64,000 bases of DNA from a bacterium D16-76 (GCA_009917445.1 QZEE01000011.1:45703-109702); one strand, 5' to 3'; positions 50,976 to 59,688 are shown, numbered from the stretch's first letter. The notes: generated by a model from the sequence alone, not told the origin. A program made the numbers and translations.

Positions 50976-51167
50976 TCAAATTTTGAACCTTGAGATGCTC
51001 TGTACCAGCTCCAACAAAATATTTTGCCGCAAATCCTCATCCAGTTTTCCATCAATATAGCTATACCTATTGATAAGCGGCATATATAAGACAGCTATAT
51101 CAGCCAAGGCATCGTTATCGCCGGATATAGCTTTGGAAAGCAGTCTCTGAAATTCTTTACTGTTCAT
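50976..51167 (-). CDS. Helix-turn-helix protein of the conjugative-transposon type (HTH_16)
   Basis: A 63-residue protein (MNSKEFQRLLSKAISGDNDA, then NRYSYIDGKLDEDLRQNILL) matching the small helical regulator that follows the sigma factor in Tn916-like elements. It starts 11 bases inside the sigma gene end. Known relatives work with the sigma-like factor to control transfer or excision transcription; that role is inferred here. Confidence 0.75.
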   Translation of the reverse strand: MNSKEFQRLLSKAISGDNDALADIAVLYMPLINRYSYIDGKLDEDLRQNILLELVQSISRFKI

Positions 51168-51564
51168 TTAAGGCACCTCCCTGTAAAGCTTCACGCAGTT
51201 GCTTTAGAGCCAGAGAATGATGTTTATATATGTTATGAACATCACAGCCAAGTTCTCTTGCGGCCTCTTCTGAATCCATTTGTTGGACAAACAGCATGAT
51301 AAGCACCTGTTTCTTTTTTTCAGGCAGACGGGCAAAGGCTTTTGCAAGCGCCTCCCCCTCGAATTCAAAATCTTCTTCTGCAACCGAAACGGTTGGTAGA
51401 TCATCTACACTGAGAAATTCTTCAGAGACGTCCTCCAGGGAGATCTTATCCGCCCTGTTGACACAGGCAGCCAGATATTTCCTTCTAGTCCGGTATGCCA
51501 ATACTTGCATCCATTTGGTAAACCTCGCCCTCAGTTCATCCCTCTCCGTGCTTTTTCCGTACAT
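51157..51564 (-). CDS. Sigma-70 family RNA polymerase sigma factor (Tn916 Orf7-like)
   Basis: 135 residues. The N-terminal part is reduced (region 2 remnant, RARFTKWMQVLAYRTRRKYL); the C-terminal half is a clear region 4 HTH: ARLPEKKKQVLIMLFVQQMD, SEEAARELGCDVHNIYKHHS. ATG 51564 has AAAGGAG upstream; the open frame further upstream crosses an intrinsic terminator. Probably activates element promoters. A terminator-like hairpin sits between any upstream promoter and this gene, so expression may be by attenuation. Confidence 0.85.
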   Translation of the reverse strand: MYGKSTERDELRARFTKWMQVLAYRTRRKYLAACVNRADKISLEDVSEEFLSVDDLPTVSVAEEDFEFEGEALAKAFARLPEKKKQVLIMLFVQQMDSEEAARELGCDVHNIYKHHSLALKQLREALQGGALNEQ

Positions 51565-51609
51565 GGTGTGCTCCTTTCTGCCAAGCACACCATCAGAGGG
51601 CAGGGAACG

Positions 51610-51646
51610 AAAAAGCCCAGACATACCTTGATGGTATGCCTAGGCT
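51610..51646 (-). terminator. Terminator/attenuator in front of the sigma gene
   Basis: Minus strand AGCCTAGGCATACC (51646-51633), loop ATCAA, GGTATGTCTGGGCT (51627-51614), then TTTTT. It lies 46 bases ahead of the sigma start codon, so transcripts must read through it. Confidence 0.75.
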
Positions 51647-51701
51647 CAAAAATGGTTGACGTTCGGTTTTATTTTTCTACCCTAATGCCTCTTACAAGGC
51701 G

Positions 51702-51742
51702 CAAAGGGACAGCCCACCTTGTTCAGTGGAGCCGCCCCTTTG
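51702..51742. repeat. Inverted repeat upstream of the sigma attenuator
   Basis: CAAAGGG (51702-51708) and CCCTTTG (51736-51742) with inner GCCCAC/GTGG-type pairing. There is no T-run. The 350-base gap 51565-51914 otherwise holds only AT-rich sequence and the attenuator; no gene is seen. Confidence 0.55.
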
Positions 51743-51914
51743 TCATGCGGCAAACTGGTTTCAAAACCATATTTACCACAACAAATCTTAAAATTAGAGA
51801 ATCTACTTATTTTCCCTTCATTCACATATTATACAGCATAACTTATAGATAGAAAAGAAAGGGAAACACGTTCTCTAAGTGTAAAACTTTTATTTGTGTA
51901 AATTCTGTACCCTT

Positions 51915-52265
51915 TCACAGGAACATTTCTAAATTTTCCAGCATCTCGGCCACATCCGAGCCGGTCTGTGGGACATTGGGCGACTCTTGCGCCCCTGTAC
52001 CGGATGCCTGGGCCAACTGCTCCCCTACCATCTCCCGCACCAGTTCTGCCAGAGCTTCCGACAGGTAGCTGTGCGTTGCCTTGAGTTCTATTTTGCACGC
52101 CGGATTTTGCAGCGCCGGGTGGGCCTGCAAATACTCGCACAGTGCCGCCACCAGGACGGCACTTTTCTTGTTGCCCAGCCGTTCCAGCAGCTCGCCGGCC
52201 TGGATCTGTTCTTCTGTGTCAGCGGGGAATTGTAGGGTGAAGCGGTATTTTCCATTTCTTCGCAT
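51915..52265 (-). CDS. parR: ParR-like centromere-binding protein
   Basis: 116 residues. The first ~45 residues (RRNGKYRFTLQFPADTEEQI, LLERLGNKKSAVLVAALCEY) look like a ribbon-helix-helix domain; the rest is acidic and low-complexity. It directly follows the ParM gene (three bases), the standard order for a type II partition pair. ParR would coat the centromere and link it to ParM filaments. No clear iteron set was found nearby. Confidence 0.7.
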   Translation of the reverse strand: MRRNGKYRFTLQFPADTEEQIQAGELLERLGNKKSAVLVAALCEYLQAHPALQNPACKIELKATHSYLSEALAELVREMVGEQLAQASGTGAQESPNVPQTGSDVAEMLENLEMFL

Positions 52266-52268
52266 AGG

Positions 52269-53186
52269 CTATCCCCTCGTCCGAGCCAGCTGGCTTTCCC
52301 CCAGCATCTCGTAGCCCAGGGCGTTGGCGTTGGGGGAGTCGATAAACTCCGCCTTGCCCACCAGGGCCGATTCGCTCAGATAGGGCTGCAGCAGGATGCT
52401 GCCCCCGCCGATGAAGATGGCTGGGTTGGCCCGCAAGTCAACTTGCAGTTCCCGGAGCTGGCGGAGGATATCGTTGGCGTGGAGCTGGGCCGCTTTGAAG
52501 ATTTCTTCCTTGACTTCATCAGGCAGATAGGTCTCTTTATCTTGCAATACGGCTGAAATGTGGTCGTCCTCGATCCGCATATCGTATTTTGTGCTGACTT
52601 TGCGGATGACCTCGTTGTTCATGGTGATGACGCCGGTTTCCAGGGAACGGCAGAATTGCAGGTCGGGCTTGCCGTTTTGCAGGAGCAGTACGTCTGTGGT
52701 GTAGCCGCCGATGTCGATGATGAACAGCCGCAGGGTCTTGACCACCATGCTGCTGCGGGGCACTACCGCCGCGAAGGCTTGGGGGAACACCATCACCTGG
52801 TCGATAAAGATAGTGTAGGCCCGGTCTTTGTAGGTGAATTTTATGGGGCCGCCCCGCTTGAAATAGGCGGTAAATTTCTCCTTCAGGCTGCCGTAATGCT
52901 CCGGGGGCAGGCCCACGGCCAGCTGGATGCGCTCGGTGGGGGAATACTGGCCTTTGCGCTCCAGCTCCCGGGCGATGGCGAACAGGGTCAGGATGAAATA
53001 GCGGTCGTCCTGGGTCTTGTCCCGCATATAGGGCAGGCGGCGGGTGGTGAGCGTCCAGAATTTGCCCCCGTACTCCAAAATCTCCTCGGACATGGGCGGC
53101 CTCACGGTGTGCTCGGCCAGGCCGGAGACAAAGGAGAACCGGGGCGTTTTGACAGCGTAGTTGCCGTGGTCGATGGCAATTAACAT
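52269..53186 (-). CDS. parM: ParM/StbA-type actin-like segregation ATPase
   Basis: 305 residues with the actin-fold motifs: phosphate 1 MLIAIDHGNYAVKT at the start, phosphate 2 FIIDIGGYTTDVLLL (about residue 158), and the adenosine motif AIFIGGGSILLQPYL (about 260). Such proteins polymerise to push plasmid copies apart. On an integrating element this implies a replicating extrachromosomal stage. TTTCTATT-AT region upstream; the stop is three bases before parR. Confidence 0.9.
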   Translation of the reverse strand: MLIAIDHGNYAVKTPRFSFVSGLAEHTVRPPMSEEILEYGGKFWTLTTRRLPYMRDKTQDDRYFILTLFAIARELERKGQYSPTERIQLAVGLPPEHYGSLKEKFTAYFKRGGPIKFTYKDRAYTIFIDQVMVFPQAFAAVVPRSSMVVKTLRLFIIDIGGYTTDVLLLQNGKPDLQFCRSLETGVITMNNEVIRKVSTKYDMRIEDDHISAVLQDKETYLPDEVKEEIFKAAQLHANDILRQLRELQVDLRANPAIFIGGGSILLQPYLSESALVGKAEFIDSPNANALGYEMLGESQLARTRG

Positions 53187-53303
53187 AATAGAAAACCTCC
53201 AACGGATTATTTGTTGGGATTACACGCTTTAGCGTGCGCATTTGCAACGGGAATACGCAAATATTTGAGAAAAGGGCCAGCATTTCTGCCAGCCCTTTCC
53301 AAA

Positions 53304-54350
53304 TCATGTTGGTAATATTGTTTTAAGTTCTGCCCAGATAAAATCATCCAGCCCCTTATACCGGGGATCCCAGACATAAGTGCCATAGCGGAACCCCATG
53401 CGGGCCAGCAGGCGCAGGAGTTCTTCATAGCCCTTCTGGACATACCAATTCGTGCAGTAGTCCATGTCAAAGGCGGTCTTTATCTCCCGCAGACCAGCCT
53501 GCCGCAGATGCGACAGGGCTTCTTCCAGCTTGGTCAGGGCATTTACGCCGGGCACGGCTAGGACTGTCAAGCCAGTCAGGGCGTTTATCACGTCGGCTTT
53601 CATGGGGCCCTCTGTGAGCAGAATCTTGCTTTCAGGCTTCCCAGCCAGATGCACCCACCCCTGCGCCTTGCAGCCACAGGAGAAGGTGCCGCTGGATATC
53701 CAACGGAATTTGCGCCGGTCTGTGTTGCCCAGGCGCACCTGCAGCCCTTGGATCATCCCCTGGGTATCCCGCACGGGGATCAAAATCCCTTCCTGCTGAT
53801 GGACAAAAGACCACTCACCGGAGCGTGCGCGGAAAAAGCCGGGTATCCCTGAGAGCTGCAGCCCTCGTTCTTCCAATCGGTGAGCCAGCGCGGTGCCGCT
53901 GCCCATGGGCATGGATTTGTACCCCAAGCGGGCAATGGCGCTGTCAGGCAGGCCACGATTGCGAAGATTCTCCCAGTGCTCATCGGTCAAAGACAGAACG
54001 GACAAAAAGTCCATATAGGTCTTGTGGCGAACAGCAACCGGGGCCAGTGGGTTCTCCATGGGGTGTACCTCGGGTTCATGCCGCCTGATTTGAGGCTGAT
54101 ACACTCCGATGCGCTCGATGATGGCTCTGCGGGCCTGCTCCCTGGGCGTGCCCGTAAACAGGGCGTACAGGTCGAAGATGCCGCCTGCCTCGCCGCAGCG
54201 GGCGCACCGGAACACCTCTTTTTTCAGGTTGATGTTCAGGTGCTTGCCCTTTTCCGTGTCGCAGCAGGGGCAGCGCACATAGAACGAGTTCCTGTCCTCA
54301 CCGTGCAGACCCAGAAGGTCTGTCACATCGGACATTTTTATCCGCTCCAT
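53304..54350 (-). CDS. CHC2-zinc-finger primase-like protein (DUF3854/Toprim type)
   Basis: 348 residues. An N-terminal CHC2 finger (C27, C30, C49, C52: VRCPCCDTEKG and FRCARCGEAGG) is followed by a Toprim-like region (SKILLTEGPMKADVINALTG near 225-245, then TAFDMDYCTN). Likely primes element DNA replication or acts in conjugative replication. Part of the long leftward backbone operon between the 54352 gene (one base away) and parM. Confidence 0.8.
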   Translation of the reverse strand: MERIKMSDVTDLLGLHGEDRNSFYVRCPCCDTEKGKHLNINLKKEVFRCARCGEAGGIFDLYALFTGTPREQARRAIIERIGVYQPQIRRHEPEVHPMENPLAPVAVRHKTYMDFLSVLSLTDEHWENLRNRGLPDSAIARLGYKSMPMGSGTALAHRLEERGLQLSGIPGFFRARSGEWSFVHQQEGILIPVRDTQGMIQGLQVRLGNTDRRKFRWISSGTFSCGCKAQGWVHLAGKPESKILLTEGPMKADVINALTGLTVLAVPGVNALTKLEEALSHLRQAGLREIKTAFDMDYCTNWYVQKGYEELLRLLARMGFRYGTYVWDPRYKGLDDFIWAELKTILPT

Positions 54351-54351
54351 C

Positions 54352-55023
54352 TCATGCGCTGGCCTGTTCTAAGGCACAGTCACGGATAAACTGGGCCGCC
54401 GATTTGATCTCCTCGCTGCCGGTGAACTTCTCCGCCACCCACATGATGGCCTTTGGGTCAAGCTGCAGCACCTCACCCAAGGTTTTGCCCTTGAATTTGG
54501 AGATGGGGCAGGCCACGTCCATGGCCTGCTTCAGCTTTTCCTCCGGGGTCAATTCCTTGGGGGCGGGTTCCTCCACCGTGTATTCTTCCGGCGAAGGGCT
54601 TTCCGGCAGGCCCTCGGGGGCGTTCTCCGGGAAATCCTCACCGGCGATGGCGAATTGCAGGCCGAACCCGGCGTTACGCAGGGCCACGCCTATGGCCGCC
54701 GTCTGGGCCCACTCGCGGGGCGAAACAGAGGGTTTATCCTCGCAGTACCCCCGGGAGGCTGTGGCCTCGGCCAAAAAGCAGTCTGCCGGGTCTTTGTAGC
54801 TGGGGTAGACGCGGGCCGTGGCCACGAAGCAGTCCTTGCCAGGTGCTGCCTGCACCGCGATGCGCCCTTCCGGGTATTTCAGCCGGAACCAGGCAAGCTG
54901 GGCCATGACCGGCAGACGCTTGCGGGTCTCGCCACTGGTAAGGTCGGTGTAATCGACGGCCAGGGGGGCCGGGTCGAAGCCTTCGACCTGGTTGATTTTA
55001 CTTATCATGGTAATATTGTCCAT
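54352..55023 (-). CDS. Recombination-module protein of unknown function, 223 aa
   Basis: ATG 55023 follows GAGGAGGG. The N-terminal two thirds (MDNITMISKINQVEGFDPAP, AQTAAIGVALRNAGFGLQFA) resemble proteins encoded beside YqaJ-type exonucleases, where single-strand annealing proteins are usual. A Pro/Glu linker (PESPSPEEYTVEEPAPKE) follows, and the end (ISKFKGKTLGEVLQLDPKAI) resembles a DUF3820-like domain. An annealing role is inference from location; no RecT or Erf signature is certain. Confidence 0.6.
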   Translation of the reverse strand: MDNITMISKINQVEGFDPAPLAVDYTDLTSGETRKRLPVMAQLAWFRLKYPEGRIAVQAAPGKDCFVATARVYPSYKDPADCFLAEATASRGYCEDKPSVSPREWAQTAAIGVALRNAGFGLQFAIAGEDFPENAPEGLPESPSPEEYTVEEPAPKELTPEEKLKQAMDVACPISKFKGKTLGEVLQLDPKAIMWVAEKFTGSEEIKSAAQFIRDCALEQASA

Positions 55024-55034
55024 ATGGACCCTCC

Positions 55035-55478
55035 TCACAGGTTTATGTATGCATTACGGTACTGCATCCACACGGGCAGCACCGTGTTTACATATTTCAT
55101 GATGTTGTCCCTGTACTGCTCCGGTTTTGTGGGGGAAAAGCTGGAAAAGCGCTTGCGCCCGTCCTGTATGACCTTTTCCAGCGATACCCGGGCGGCCTCC
55201 CGCTTCTTCTGCCCGGCTTCGTCCGCCTTGGGGCCGAATTTGCGCTCCTCCAGCAGAAAACGCACGTTGCTGTCCACCAACTGGTAGTGGTAGCACAGCT
55301 CCTTTGTGTCCATGCCCATGGGCGCGGACTTGCAAAACGCCTGGAACGTTTCGATCACGAAGATGCGGTAGTTCAGTTCCTGCATCTGCAAGACCTCTTT
55401 GGTGGGCAGGGTGTGGGCGGATATGCGTTTGTAGACGTCAGCCTGCTTTTCCCGGTATACTTGTAATACGTTCGGCAT
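55035..55478 (-). CDS. Hypothetical helical element protein, 147 aa
   Basis: No family recognised. It is all-helical and basic (MPNVLQVYREKQADVYKRIS, FLLEERKFGPKADEAGQKKR), with an aromatic-rich C-terminus (YVNTVLPVWMQYRNAYINL). AGGAGGT precedes the ATG. It is conserved in position between the two zinc-rich and annealing-like genes of the backbone operon; possibly a structural part of the recombination module. Confidence 0.6.
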   Translation of the reverse strand: MPNVLQVYREKQADVYKRISAHTLPTKEVLQMQELNYRIFVIETFQAFCKSAPMGMDTKELCYHYQLVDSNVRFLLEERKFGPKADEAGQKKREAARVSLEKVIQDGRKRFSSFSPTKPEQYRDNIMKYVNTVLPVWMQYRNAYINL

Positions 55479-55490
55479 AGTTTTACCTCC

Positions 55491-55826
55491 TTAGGGGTTT
55501 CCTTCATGCGCTGGCAGCATGTCGATTTGTGTTTTGACTTGGATCGCCCGCTCAACGTCAGCGGCAAATTCTTTTTCTGTTTTCCCATGGAAAGAAAGGT
55601 TCCTGCGCACGAGTTCCCGGAAACCGGGGTTTACATCGTCCGGCCATTGGCCGGCACAGGCAATGCAGGCTGCCATAAAAGGGTATGGCTCCAGCCTGCC
55701 CTCCAGGCAGCGCCGGCAGTAGGAAAAACTCACTGGGCCGCAGGCCGAGCCCGCCACCACGACTTCCGTTTCCTGCCCGCACACATCGCACTTCCCTTGG
55801 AAAGATACATCTTCAAATTTCGGCAT
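55491..55826 (-). CDS. Hypothetical zinc-binding element protein, 111 aa
   Basis: No family recognised. It has three Cys pairs (KCDVCGQE, SYCRRCLEG, AACIACAGQ), suggesting one or two zinc ribbons, and a helical C-terminus (TEKEFAADVERAIQVKTQID). GGAGAAAAAGGAT is upstream of the ATG. Twelve bases separate it from the helicase fragment before it. Confidence 0.6.
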   Translation of the reverse strand: MPKFEDVSFQGKCDVCGQETEVVVAGSACGPVSFSYCRRCLEGRLEPYPFMAACIACAGQWPDDVNPGFRELVRRNLSFHGKTEKEFAADVERAIQVKTQIDMLPAHEGNP

Positions 55827-55838
55827 CCTTTTTCTCCT

Positions 55839-56279
55839 TTAGGTCTGGGGCATGATACGCTGCGCAAGGCACGTACCCCGTTTTTCCGTTTCGGTTCGGC
55901 TGATGGCGGTGGTAAGCGCCCTGCGCTCGCCCACCAGGGTGACCTTGCTCTTGCCACGGGTGATGGCTGTGTAGACCAGAGAGCGGTTCAGCATGATATA
56001 GTGGGCCCTTTGCAGGTTCACGATGACCGATTCATACTCCGAGCCCTGGGCCTTGTGGACAGTGGACGCATAGGCCCAGTCCAGCAGGGCCAGTTCATCT
56101 GTAGAGTAATCCACCGTCCTGCCGCTGAAATCCACCTGGATCACCACGTCGTCGCTATAGGAGATGTTGAAGATATACCCCACATCCCCGTTGTTGACCT
56201 CCCGGGCGTTCTTGATCTGCATCACTTTATCCCCCACCCGGAAAACCTTGCGTCCTTGATGGGCCACGGGCTTCCGGGG
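55839..56279 (-). pseudogene. C-terminal fragment of a RecD2-like helicase
   Basis: The last ~147 residues of a superfamily-1 helicase: FRVGDKVMQIKNAREVNNGD, the ALLDWAYASTVHKAQGSEYE motif (UvrD_C_2, motif V/VI region) and LVYTAITRGKSKVTLVG. Upstream of about 56280 homology stops at a TAA and gives way to the AT-rich hydrolase gene. An N-terminal scrap of the same gene remains at 57363-57443, so some 550 residues of the middle are missing. Confidence 0.8.
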
Positions 56280-56309
56280 TTAGCCGTTGAAACGGACATG
56301 GGACGTAGA

Positions 56310-56338
56310 TTGCTTTCTGTGAGAAGATATGCTATACT
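56310..56338 (+). promoter_or_regulatory. Promoter of the inserted alpha/beta hydrolase gene
   Basis: TTGCTT (56310-56315), 17 bases, TATACT (56333-56338), and GGGAGGTGGG before the ATG. It brings its own expression against the direction of the operon. Confidence 0.7.
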
Positions 56339-56387
56339 TGAACCCGCAAGCGGACTGACTAACCTGATTTCTATGGGAGGTGGGCTC

Positions 56388-57362
56388 ATGCGGAAGAGAA
56401 AAAGAGCAATTAAAATCTTTTTTCTTTTTGCTGCGGCTGTGGCTATACTGCTGCTTATCCTATACATCAATCATCAAATTCGCTTAAAAATGGAAGCTGA
56501 ATTGCGATTGCCGTTAGGACGGATGGTTGAAGTTGATGGACACAATATGAGTATCTATGTGGAAGGAACCGGTGATACAACACTTGTTTTCATGTCAGGT
56601 GGGGGGACTTGTTCTCCCATACTGGATTTTAAATCCCTTTATTCGCTCTTAAGTGATAAATATTCGATTGCCGTAGTAGAGAAATTTGGATATGGTTTCA
56701 GCGATGTTGTGGATAAGGACAGAGACATTGATTCTATCCTCGAAGATACAAGAGCAGCCCTTGCGGCCGCAGGGTTAAACGCGCCCTATGTCCTTTGTCC
56801 TCACTCCATGTCAGGACTTGAAGCGTTATATTGGGCGCAGAAATATCCAGACGAGATATCCGCAATTATTGGACTTGATATGGCAGTGCCCGAGTATTAT
56901 GACAGCATGAACATAAATATACCGCTTATGCGCCTTGCAAGCTGGGTGGCGAATATAGGCGTTACCCGTTTTATACCGGGCCTTTCGGACAGTGATGCTA
57001 TAAAACACGGCACATTGTCAGAGGATGAAAAAGAAATCTATAAAGCCATTTTCTACAGTCGGACAGCAACGGTAACCATGATAAACGAAACCGCACAGGT
57101 GAAGAAAAATGCTGAAAAAGTGAGCAACATGGGAGTTCCGCAGCTACCCATTCTGCTATTTATTTCAGATGGTTCCGGTGGAACAGGCTTTGATAAAGAA
57201 ACATGGAGGAGAATTCCAATAGAATATATTTCACAGGTCGATAAAGGGAAATATATAGAATTAAATTGTCCACATTATGTTCATGATTATGCGTATAAAG
57301 CAATTCGTGAGCATATCGCTGTGTTCTTGTCAGAATATATAGATTCCAATATGTCGGACTGA
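56388..57362 (+). CDS. Membrane-anchored alpha/beta hydrolase, AT-rich insertion
   Basis: 324 residues. Basic start MRKRKRAIKIFF and a TM helix (about 8-28), then an alpha/beta hydrolase fold: oxyanion region VFMSGGGTCSP, nucleophile elbow CPHSMSGLEALYW (serine ~146, GxSxG-like with CPH in place of the first Gly), and a late His in LNCPHYVHDYAY. The substrate is unknown. The sequence is visibly AT-rich with ATA/AAA codons, unlike neighbours, and it runs opposite to the operon it interrupts, which marks it as a recent transfer from a low-GC Firmicute. Confidence 0.85.
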   Translation: MRKRKRAIKIFFLFAAAVAILLLILYINHQIRLKMEAELRLPLGRMVEVDGHNMSIYVEGTGDTTLVFMSGGGTCSPILDFKSLYSLLSDKYSIAVVEKFGYGFSDVVDKDRDIDSILEDTRAALAAAGLNAPYVLCPHSMSGLEALYWAQKYPDEISAIIGLDMAVPEYYDSMNINIPLMRLASWVANIGVTRFIPGLSDSDAIKHGTLSEDEKEIYKAIFYSRTATVTMINETAQVKKNAEKVSNMGVPQLPILLFISDGSGGTGFDKETWRRIPIEYISQVDKGKYIELNCPHYVHDYAYKAIREHIAVFLSEYIDSNMSD

Positions 57363-57443
57363 TAAAATAGCCAAAAGCGCCACCATGTAGCTGTCCGGGG
57401 CGGGGAAGGACGGGTAAATGAGCCGTTCAAATTCGCATAACAA
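57363..57443 (-). pseudogene. N-terminal scrap of the RecD2-like helicase
   Basis: TTG 57443 has AAAGGAGG five bases upstream and begins MLCEFERLIYPSFPAPDSYM, then VALL, matching the start of clostridial plasmid/ICE RecD2 helicases (FERLIY...DSYMVAL). The frame then runs into antisense of the hydrolase gene. It pairs with the C-terminal fragment at 55839. Confidence 0.65.
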
Positions 57444-57454
57444 TCTTCCCTCCT

Positions 57455-58489
57455 TTATTTGGGCTGTATGGCCACCTTCACCTTCCGGCTCTCCGAGGCT
57501 TTCAGCACCTCCGAATAAATAGCGGGGTACTTGGCCTTCAGCGCCTTGGAATCCGGGCGGCGGCTGGTTTTTGTGACAAAATCGATGAGGAATTTGTCGC
57601 TGGTGGTTTCCAGCACAGCGTGCTCGTGGGCCTGCATGACCTCCGCGATTTTCACACTGTGGGCCTCCATCTCTTTCTCGTATTGCTTGATCTCCTTGTT
57701 GCAGTCCGCAATTTTGCCTTGCAGCAGCGCCAGCTTCCGCAGGGCGGGCTCGTACTTTGTGGAAAATTCCAGGGTGGGCAGGGCCTTCTGGCTGGGGCCG
57801 TAGATGCGGGCCAGGGATTCCAGCGCCGCCTTGGGGGCCACGTCCGCCATAGTGGGCGGCTTATCATGTTCCAGGCTCCAGATCCATTCGTCCAGGCGCT
57901 CAAAAATCATGTCCTCCTTGGCCTTGTCGCGAGTGATCTCCGGCATGGCCATGTCGCTGTCCGGGTTGTTGCCCCAAATGGCTGAGAACGCGCCATGCTC
58001 CACGTCCGCGACAGCCATGTAAAAGCGTAATTGCAGCTCATAGTGGAGAGGGATGGCGTCATCGGCCCAATCGCTGGCTTTGTGGTAGGTACAGCTTTTG
58101 CACTCCAGGATACCCGGCTCGCCGGTGGGCTTGATGAACCGCCGGTCGAAGTTTGCCAGGGCATAAGAATGGCTGGCGTGCTGGTAGAGGTTGGTGTCGT
58201 CCGTGACTGTGTACCCGATCTTTTTGGCGAACCAGTGGGCGGCGATGGGCTCCAGCAAATGGCCCATTTCCAGCTGCCCGCTGTTGGCCTTTTGCGGGGG
58301 CCTCATCTGCCCCTTTTTGATTTTCCACAGCTCCAAAGGCGTCATCCACGGGGAAAGCCCGAAGATAGCTGCCACGTCGCTGCCGCCCACGGTGTAGGAG
58401 ATGTCCCCCAGTGGGCCGTGCATCCGGGCTGCCAGCCAGTCTTTTTCGCTCATGCCAGCGGTGTCACAGAGGATTTTTGGCGCCGCCAT
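57455..58489 (-). CDS. YqaJ-family viral exonuclease (lambda exonuclease fold)
   Basis: 344 residues. Catalytic residues E80 (MGHLLEP), D115 (NFDRRF), E129 and K131 (GILECKSC) and Q153 (YELQLRFYM) follow the PD-(D/E)XK lambda-exonuclease pattern. The C-terminal third is a coiled coil (about 230-290). It should resect double-strand ends during recombination, normally with an annealing protein such as the 54352 product. Its start overlaps the previous gene's stop by one base. Confidence 0.9.
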   Translation of the reverse strand: MAAPKILCDTAGMSEKDWLAARMHGPLGDISYTVGGSDVAAIFGLSPWMTPLELWKIKKGQMRPPQKANSGQLEMGHLLEPIAAHWFAKKIGYTVTDDTNLYQHASHSYALANFDRRFIKPTGEPGILECKSCTYHKASDWADDAIPLHYELQLRFYMAVADVEHGAFSAIWGNNPDSDMAMPEITRDKAKEDMIFERLDEWIWSLEHDKPPTMADVAPKAALESLARIYGPSQKALPTLEFSTKYEPALRKLALLQGKIADCNKEIKQYEKEMEAHSVKIAEVMQAHEHAVLETTSDKFLIDFVTKTSRRPDSKALKAKYPAIYSEVLKASESRKVKVAIQPK

Positions 58490-59628
58490 CAGTAATCCAC
58501 CCCCTTTGCCAAGTCATAATCTGACCAGCGCAGGGTCAGGGCCCGGGCCATGGTTTCTTCCACGGCCAGCAGCTTGCTTTCCGGGGCGCCCTGGGTCTTG
58601 AGGATAAAGGGGATCTCCTGCATGGCAAAGTACACATCGTGGGCCGTGGCAGAGTTTGCGCCCACCGCCATCTCATACATGGCGATGGCCTCTACCGCCG
58701 CCTTTTTGGGCAGGCTCAGCTTTTTGCACACCCGGGCCATGGCGTTGACCGGGTACTCCAGTTCCACGGCAAGCAGTTTCTCCAGCTTCTTCACCTGGTC
58801 ACCGAACTGGGCGAACACCTGATCCATCGCCTGCTCAAAGTCCGCGACTTTGTGGCCTTTCCGATGGTCTACCGCCACGCATTCGCCGATGTGGATGGGG
58901 CATTGCCCGCCAGTCAGCAGGGCGGAGACCTTTGCCGCCGCCACGCCGGTGTCTGAGGTCAGGAACCGGATGCCGGGGGTGAGTTTGTTTGCCAAAGTCG
59001 TTTTGCCCTGGGCTGCCAACAGTTTGGCGTAAGCGCCCAGCAGGTCTTCCTTCTGGTCAGGCATCGTCCAGGAGGCGCTGACCAGGGAATGGTCGCAGTA
59101 GCCGTTTTCAAACTTGCTGCCGGGGAAGCGTTCGTCCAGCTTGTTTTGCAGGGCCCGGAGCAGCTCGTTTACGGGCAGGACAGAGTAATCTGCCGCGTCA
59201 CCCGCATGGACGGCGGTGACTTTTTCGTCCCGGATGAGCAGCAGGGCCTCCTCGCCGTACAGGCCCAGGCAGGCGTTGAGGACGCTTGCCAGCGTGTCCC
59301 TTTTCAGCTTCGGCAGCGCCGAGCCGCTGATTTTTGCCCGCCCCAGGAGGCTCTTGTAAGCCGTATCCCGGACGGGGTAGCAGCCCTCCGCCATGCGCAT
59401 GGCAAGGCCCAGGTTTTTGGCCGTGTCCTCCACTGCGTCGCGGCTGACGCCGGAGGCAAAGGAGGACAGGTCGCTGTAAAGGGGCGCGGCTTTGTCCAGG
59501 GGCTCCACCCGCAGGTCTTTGACCCGGTGGCGTTCCCACTGGCTGCGGGTGGCCTGCTCCTCTTGATGCAGGAGCAGGGAGGGGTAGTTGCGGAAGGTGG
59601 CGCAGTAGCTGTCTTGGCAGTTTGACAT
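58489..59628 (-). CDS. Element protein of unknown function, 379 aa (possibly DUF932-like)
   Basis: First gene of the recombination operon. It contains RHRVKDLRVEPLDKAAPLYS, LLIRDEKVTAVHAGDAADYS, CDHSLVSASWTMPDQKEDLL and TPGIRFLTSDTGVAAAKVSA, the general layout of phage/plasmid DUF932 proteins (TIGR03299-like), but I am not sure of the family. No membrane or signal segments. It sits behind a 290-base leader with strong stem-loops. Confidence 0.6.
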   Translation of the reverse strand: MSNCQDSYCATFRNYPSLLLHQEEQATRSQWERHRVKDLRVEPLDKAAPLYSDLSSFASGVSRDAVEDTAKNLGLAMRMAEGCYPVRDTAYKSLLGRAKISGSALPKLKRDTLASVLNACLGLYGEEALLLIRDEKVTAVHAGDAADYSVLPVNELLRALQNKLDERFPGSKFENGYCDHSLVSASWTMPDQKEDLLGAYAKLLAAQGKTTLANKLTPGIRFLTSDTGVAAAKVSALLTGGQCPIHIGECVAVDHRKGHKVADFEQAMDQVFAQFGDQVKKLEKLLAVELEYPVNAMARVCKKLSLPKKAAVEAIAMYEMAVGANSATAHDVYFAMQEIPFILKTQGAPESKLLAVEETMARALTLRWSDYDLAKGVDY

Positions 59629-59688
59629 TTTGTAGGACTCCCTTCGTGTTGTAAAATAGAAAAAGGCATGCGGTCAAATAGTTAACGC

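Noticed and set aside
55506..56387. N-terminal 294 codons of a 618-codon plus-strand frame ending in the hydrolase
   Set aside because: This part is antisense of the minus-strand element genes; the hydrolase has its own promoter, ribosome site and ATG at 56388.
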